Below, piece by piece: positions 6,341 through 8,262 of a stretch of DNA of 8,262 bases. This DNA is from Chloroflexota bacterium (lineage in GTDB: Bacteria > Chloroflexota > Dehalococcoidia > Dehalococcoidales > Fen-1064): contig JAPLHG010000052.1 in the NCBI GenBank assembly GCA_026389745.1, positions 1,663 to 9,924 of the forward strand. Direction: 5' to 3'. Position 1 is the stretch's first letter; each line of letters begins with the position of its first letter. A program made the translations under genes and the position numbers. Below the pieces are notes generated by a model. It saw only the letters and a list, made by a program, of their open reading frames with translations. It had not been told where the DNA came from and searched no databases.

Positions 6341-6373
6341 AGATGTGATTTCAACCCTCCCCCGTCTCCACCA
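6341..6373 (+). other. Degenerate tmRNA (ssrA) 3'-end copy, likely att scar
   Basis: The stretch ends in CCGTCTCCACCA, preceded by a T-loop-like TTCAACC at 6350-6356. This is the layout of a tmRNA 3' end (T arm, 3' acceptor strand, discriminator A and CCA), as in Bacillus ssrA. The 5' side of the T arm (TGTGA) cannot pair with the 3' side, there is one extra base between T loop and acceptor, and none of the rest of tmRNA (5' acceptor, tag reading frame, pseudoknots) is found upstream. It is therefore not a functional RNA gene. Integrative elements that target ssrA leave just such 3'-end copies. Identification rests on pattern, not on a second copy in the window. Confidence 0.55.
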
Positions 6374-6470
6374 GAAACACGAAACTCAGAGTCTCTTGGG
6401 GTATTAATCCATAATTAGCTATTGAGATCAGATTAGTTCGAAAAACACTTGCAAATTTTAAGCTGTGTCC

Positions 6471-6532
6471 CATTTTAGCTTCAAATAAGCCATTATTGGT
6501 AACAACTAGGCATAGCATTTTAGCCTCAATTA
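6471..6532 (+). repeat. Pair of 17-bp direct repeats, period 45
   Basis: CATTTTAGCTTCAAATA (6471-6487) and CATTTTAGCCTCAATTA (6516-6532) match at 15 of 17 positions. They sit about 100-160 bp right of the ssrA-like scar, where recombinase arm-type sites of an integrated element could lie. No function is shown. Confidence 0.5.
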
Positions 6533-6553
6533 TAATATCCCTTGTAAAAAAGC

Positions 6554-6574
6554 GTTAGCAAGTTGGTTAGCAAG
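6554..6574 (+). repeat. 9-bp twin direct repeat GTTAGCAAG
   Basis: Two perfect copies (6554-6562 and 6566-6574) separated by TTG, so about one helical turn apart (12 bp). They lie 43-63 bp upstream of the promoter at 6617 and could be a protein-binding site; this is inferred from spacing only. Confidence 0.5.
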
Positions 6575-6616
6575 AAATGTGAGAATCTATTGCAGAAAAA
6601 ATTAAAAAGCGGGGTA

Positions 6617-6646
6617 TTGACAAATTTAGTGTAAATACTGTATTAT
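6617..6646 (+). promoter_or_regulatory. Strong plus-strand promoter
   Basis: A perfect -35 TTGACA (6617-6622) is followed after 18 bp by -10 TATTAT (6641-6646). The start site would be near 6653. No reading frame follows; a strong terminator comes within about 55 bases. Confidence 0.65.
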
Positions 6647-6652
6647 AAATAA

Positions 6653-6711
6653 CTGAATCACGATGAAAGGCACGCTGTAAGGTTTTGTCCTTATGGGGTG
6701 CTTTTTCTTTT
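6653..6711 (+). ncRNA. Candidate very short RNA
   Basis: The promoter at 6617-6646 and the terminator hairpin ending near 6706 bracket a transcript of roughly 55-60 nt that is almost entirely hairpin and codes for nothing. The last part is antisense to the final codons of the NYN gene. It could be a small RNA, a leftover attenuator from a lost gene, or an insulator. No known RNA family is recognised. Confidence 0.3.
6665..6711 (+). terminator. Intrinsic terminator overlapping the NYN gene 3' end
   Basis: An almost continuous stem pairs 6665-6682 with 6689-6706, interrupted by one G-G mismatch (6674/6697), with a six-base loop TTTTGT. The run TTTTTCTTTT at 6702-6711 gives the U tract on the plus strand. 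The NYN stop codon (6691-6693, read on the minus strand) lies inside the 3' arm. On the minus strand the T tract after the hairpin is poor, so termination is mainly for plus-strand transcripts. Confidence 0.7.
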
Positions 6712-7221
6712 GTATTCAAGTTTTGGTTTCAAATTATCCAAGAAATCGATGTATGCTCCAGCCGCATTTCTAAGCAGTATTGAACTACCAGCCAAGCAGG
6801 GAGCTAAGACACGATCTAATTTGCCTATTTTTAATAGGTGCTTTACTAGGCATCCGAAATCACCATCACTGGTGACAATCACAGCCTTGTCATAATTATT
6901 CAGGTCAATCATGGCTTGTAACACCAATTCTGCGTCACAATTGCCTTTTATTCTCCCATCCGGCAAACGGAGTGTTGGTTTGAATACAAGTAAATACCCA
7001 TAAGATTGAAGCGCAGTGTAGAGATCATTCTGATTAGTAACGTACCCTAAGAAATAATACGCTCGCGTAACGTGGTATTTGTCCTTAAGATATACCCGGA
7101 ATCTACTAAAATCAAGTTTCCATCCTAAGTTCAGCACGGTCAAATGTAGATTAGTTCCGTCAATAAATGCGTAATTTGACGGCGTCTTAATCACTTGAGT
7201 ACATTGTTGAGTAAGCACCAT
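6691..7221 (-). CDS. NYN-domain (LabA/DUF88-like) putative ribonuclease
   Basis: A 176-residue protein made of a single NYN domain, a PIN-like fold used by metal-dependent RNases. Seen: FIDGTNLH with D21 and N24, GNCDAELVLQAMIDL with N94 and D96, and VTSDGDFGCLVKHL with S118, D119 and D121. These are the conserved acidic positions of the LabA/DUF88 group, so catalysis is plausible. The C-terminus is a short basic tail (KPKLEYKRKSTP) that may bind nucleic acid. No membrane segment or second domain (such as OST-HTH) is present. The ATG at 7221 lacks a Shine-Dalgarno and lies eight bases after a TATAAT, so the mRNA appears leaderless. Role and target are unknown; it is a monocistronic gene in an A+T-rich island-like region. 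Family members have been linked to toxin, defence and RNA processing roles, none of which can be chosen here. Confidence 0.88.
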   Translation of the reverse strand: MVLTQQCTQVIKTPSNYAFIDGTNLHLTVLNLGWKLDFSRFRVYLKDKYHVTRAYYFLGYVTNQNDLYTALQSYGYLLVFKPTLRLPDGRIKGNCDAELVLQAMIDLNNYDKAVIVTSDGDFGCLVKHLLKIGKLDRVLAPCLAGSSILLRNAAGAYIDFLDNLKPKLEYKRKSTP

Positions 7222-7229
7222 TGCACCAG

Positions 7230-7238
7230 ATTATACCA
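7230..7238 (-). promoter_or_regulatory. Extended -10 promoter of the NYN gene
   Basis: The minus strand reads TGGTATAAT, a perfect extended -10 (TGnTATAAT); no -35 is recognisable. The start codon begins only eight bases after the hexamer, so transcription should start within about two bases of the AUG. Confidence 0.65.
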
Positions 7239-7324
7239 TGTTTTTGGGCGGTAGTTTGTTTGGTAAAAAAGGGGGGTGTCAAAAACCACGCCTGCTCAGG
7301 GTAGTTTTTAGGGGTAGTAAAAAG

Positions 7325-7348
7325 GTTACCATTTTCGTTACCATTTTC
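7325..7348 (+). repeat. 12-bp perfect tandem repeat
   Basis: GTTACCATTTTC is repeated directly (7325-7336, 7337-7348), ending one base before the stop codon of the zinc-ribbon membrane gene on the other strand. The neighbouring bases also contain three degenerate GGTAGTTT-like units (near 7250, 7300 and 7314). No function is evident. Confidence 0.7.
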
Positions 7349-7349
7349 A

Positions 7350-7799
7350 CTATGTGTTTTTATGTCTTGTATTTAATTCAGTGGCTCTAGTGTTTGCCTC
7401 AATATCTATAAACACTTTGATTGTTTCTGCATAAGCTAAAATAATTATAAAAGCAACTACTGAAAAGAATACCCCAACAATCATAAATAATATAGGTCCT
7501 AATGTTTCAGCGATTGAGAATAGTTTACTGCCATTATATACCAGGATAGCCCCCAATATTGAGGCTATTATTCCGCCTATGCCCACAATAAAGGCGAGTA
7601 TCTGAAGAGTATTTACAATAATGCGTAACGCATAATATTTTGTCTGTATTTTCACTTGTCCGGAAGTGTCGAAGACTATTTCAACTTTGTTTTGAGGGGC
7701 AATTATTGAATTACAACTAGCACAGCGGTATATTGTGTCAGGAACCAATTCGCCTTCTAGAGAGTTCTTGGTACCGCATCGTGGACATTTAATAATCAC
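7350..7799 (-). CDS. Membrane protein with N-terminal zinc ribbon and two helices
   Basis: A 149-residue protein of unknown function. It begins MIIKCPRCGTKNS with a zinc knuckle C5/C8 paired with C26/C29 (YRCASCN). A linker leads to two transmembrane helices (about 60-87 and 100-123) separated by a short loop. The cytoplasmic tail contains FIDIEANTRATE, close to an [FI]DIExNTR motif often seen after the last helix of small bacterial membrane proteins. The GTG at 7799 is chosen as the start because AAAGGAG lies eight bases upstream and the zinc knuckle follows at once. The in-frame ATG farther upstream lies in the -10 promoter element and the still longer frame has no support. Monocistronic; it shares strand and promoter type with the NYN gene, but 128 bp separate them. 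Transport, signalling or a regulatory-anchor role cannot be decided. Confidence 0.75.
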   Translation of the reverse strand: MIIKCPRCGTKNSLEGELVPDTIYRCASCNSIIAPQNKVEIVFDTSGQVKIQTKYYALRIIVNTLQILAFIVGIGGIIASILGAILVYNGSKLFSIAETLGPILFMIVGVFFSVVAFIIILAYAETIKVFIDIEANTRATELNTRHKNT

Positions 7800-7830
7800 G
7801 CCACATACTCCTTTCCCTAAAATTAGCCCC

Positions 7831-7839
7831 ATTATATCA
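7831..7839 (-). promoter_or_regulatory. Extended -10 promoter of the zinc-ribbon membrane gene
   Basis: The minus strand reads TGATATAAT, again TGnTATAAT without a clear -35. The leader would be about 25 nt and contains AAAGGAG before the GTG at 7799. The same promoter type is used by the NYN gene. Confidence 0.6.
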
Positions 7840-8000
7840 CCTACTTTGCAAAACGTGTATTCACCAATTGAAAAATAGACTAGGCATGTTTTCAAGGTAA
7901 GCGCGGAAAGGACTAAAATCGTTCCTTTATTTGACAAGCGGTCTACCAAACCGCTGTTCACTTTAGCTTCAGAAGCAGAGGGGGAAGACCGGATTCAGAC
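7840..8000. other. Upstream region of the membrane gene
   Basis: Noncoding by my reading. It contains an inverted repeat AGCGGT-n7-ACCGCT (7937-7942 with 7950-7955) about 100 bp upstream of the promoter, which might be an operator. The minus frame that stays open here begins upstream of the promoter and shows no protein family features, so it is not counted as coding. Confidence 0.45.
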
Positions 8001-8033
8001 AAAAAAGAAAAAGCCTCCCTGACGTAGGGAAAC
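8001..8033 (-). terminator. Strong minus-strand intrinsic terminator
   Basis: On the minus strand GTTTCCCT (8033-8026) pairs with AGGGAGGC (8020-8013) around the five-base loop ACGTC, with two G-U pairs. It is followed directly by TTTTTCTTTTTT (8012-8001). It would stop minus-strand transcripts arriving from the right, before the membrane-protein gene. Confidence 0.75.
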
Positions 8034-8050
8034 TTCAATCATTACGTCAG
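8019..8050 (-). promoter_or_regulatory. Competing hairpin, possible antiterminator
   Basis: CTGACGTA (8019-8026) and TACGTCAG (8043-8050) form a perfect 8-bp inverted repeat with a 16-nt loop. In minus-strand RNA this stem uses the loop and part of both arms of the terminator at 8001-8033, so the two folds exclude each other. This is the layout of a transcription attenuator; no ligand-binding domain or leader peptide is recognised. Confidence 0.45.
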
Positions 8051-8200
8051 CTACCAAAACCCTTAATGCGTAGGAAATTCCACCCCGACTTTGCCATTTA
8101 TTTGGCAGCCGTATGGGGGAGCATAGACTGGAAATAACATGAGTATTTGAGATCAGCACAAATAAATACCCTCTCGAGTACTGCTTAGAGGGACGCAGGG
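8051..8200. other. Right-edge intergenic stretch
   Basis: No supported gene. It has a small hairpin TGCCA-n6-TGGCA (8092-8107) and an inverted repeat CCCTCT-n12-AGAGGG (8169-8174 with 8187-8192) whose right arm is the possible ribosome site of the frame at 8201. A minus-strand frame open from the right edge to a stop at 8153 is equally unproven. Confidence 0.4.
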
Positions 8201-8262
8201 ATGAGAAACAAGAGCATCAGGGCCGTTGTAGAAGCCCTTAGGCCATTGGTGTACAATAACAG
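8201..8262 (+). CDS. Possible start of a gene, cut by the window edge
   Basis: ATG at 8201 opens 20 codons to the window end, beginning MRNKSIRAVVEALRPL. AGAGGGA seven bases upstream gives suitable ribosome-site spacing. The fragment looks like the start of a helical, basic protein, but it is too short for any family call. The competing view is a minus-strand gene in the same place, which the minus-strand terminator at 8001-8033 would fit. Confidence 0.35.
   Translation, partial: MRNKSIRAVVEALRPLVYNN

Larger units (their letters stand above)
6374..6616. other. A+T-rich intergenic stretch with short repeats
   Basis: No supported gene on either strand. It contains a 17-bp direct repeat with two mismatches (6471-6487 and 6516-6532), a 9-bp twin repeat (6554-6562 and 6566-6574) and a small palindrome ACTC-a-GAGT near 6385. 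A 55-codon minus-strand frame (6351-6518) runs antisense through the ssrA-like scar and is not considered real. Confidence 0.5.

Noticed and set aside
6020..6373. A complete tmRNA gene
   Set aside because: No 5' acceptor strand, D-like arm, tag frame or pseudoknots were seen; the T stem is unpaired and an IS fragment occupies this region.
6351..6518. 55-codon minus-strand frame with a GAGG upstream
   Set aside because: Its last codons are the antisense of the tmRNA-like 3' end, a known source of spurious ORFs, and the rest has no family features.
7800..7961. 54-codon extension of the zinc-ribbon membrane protein
   Set aside because: It spans the promoter TGATATAAT and shows no conserved features; the GTG at 7799 has the better ribosome site.
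1..8262. CRISPR array or tRNA gene
   Set aside because: No regularly spaced identical repeats with unique spacers and no full cloverleaf were found on either strand; the repeats seen are isolated pairs.

Overview
The window reads as a bacterial chromosome segment of moderate GC on its left two thirds (about 1-6000), followed by a visibly A+T-richer accessory segment (about 6300-8262). Shine-Dalgarno sequences are clear, promoters are sigma70/A-type, and genes are tightly packed. Protein families alone do not fix the organism. The pairing of a DEAD-box helicase with a double zinc-ribbon protein, a MacB-like ABC system and an ssrA-type integration scar would fit the Dehalococcoidia (Chloroflexota), but this is an inference from general style, not a demonstrated match.

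Layout. (1) 1-1735, minus strand: a small double zinc-ribbon protein with a good promoter and a leader that can fold over its own start codon, followed by a DEAD-box RNA helicase that runs off the left edge. (2) 1812-3723, plus strand: an OmpR/PhoB-class response regulator and its membrane histidine kinase. (3) 3817-5997, plus strand: a probable 22-residue leader ORF, a MacB/FtsX-type ABC permease and its ATPase, joined by overlapping stop and start codons. The regulator gene and the ABC operon share the same promoter layout: two CTTTAC-containing 7-bp direct repeats with an 11-bp period, 10-11 bp upstream of the -10 element. This is the layout of a PhoB-type box and suggests that the regulator controls both itself and the transporter.

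(4) 5998-6690 has no intact gene. It holds the left end of an IS3-type element with a truncated orfA, then a degenerate copy of a tmRNA (ssrA) 3' end ending in CCGTCTCCACCA, which is best explained as an integration (att) scar. It also holds short direct repeats and a compact promoter-plus-terminator unit that could make a very short RNA. (5) 6691-7839, minus strand: a NYN-domain (LabA/DUF88-like) putative nuclease that appears to be leaderless, and a two-helix membrane protein with an N-terminal zinc ribbon that uses a GTG start. Both have extended -10 (TGnTATAAT) promoters.

(6) 8001-8262: a strong minus-strand intrinsic terminator that overlaps a competing hairpin (attenuator-like), and at the right edge the possible start of a plus-strand gene.

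The parts that make functional sense together are the sensor kinase, regulator and ABC exporter module (a self-regulated stress or efflux system) and the zinc-ribbon/helicase pair (probably RNA or cold-stress related). The right-hand genes look like island cargo of unknown role.
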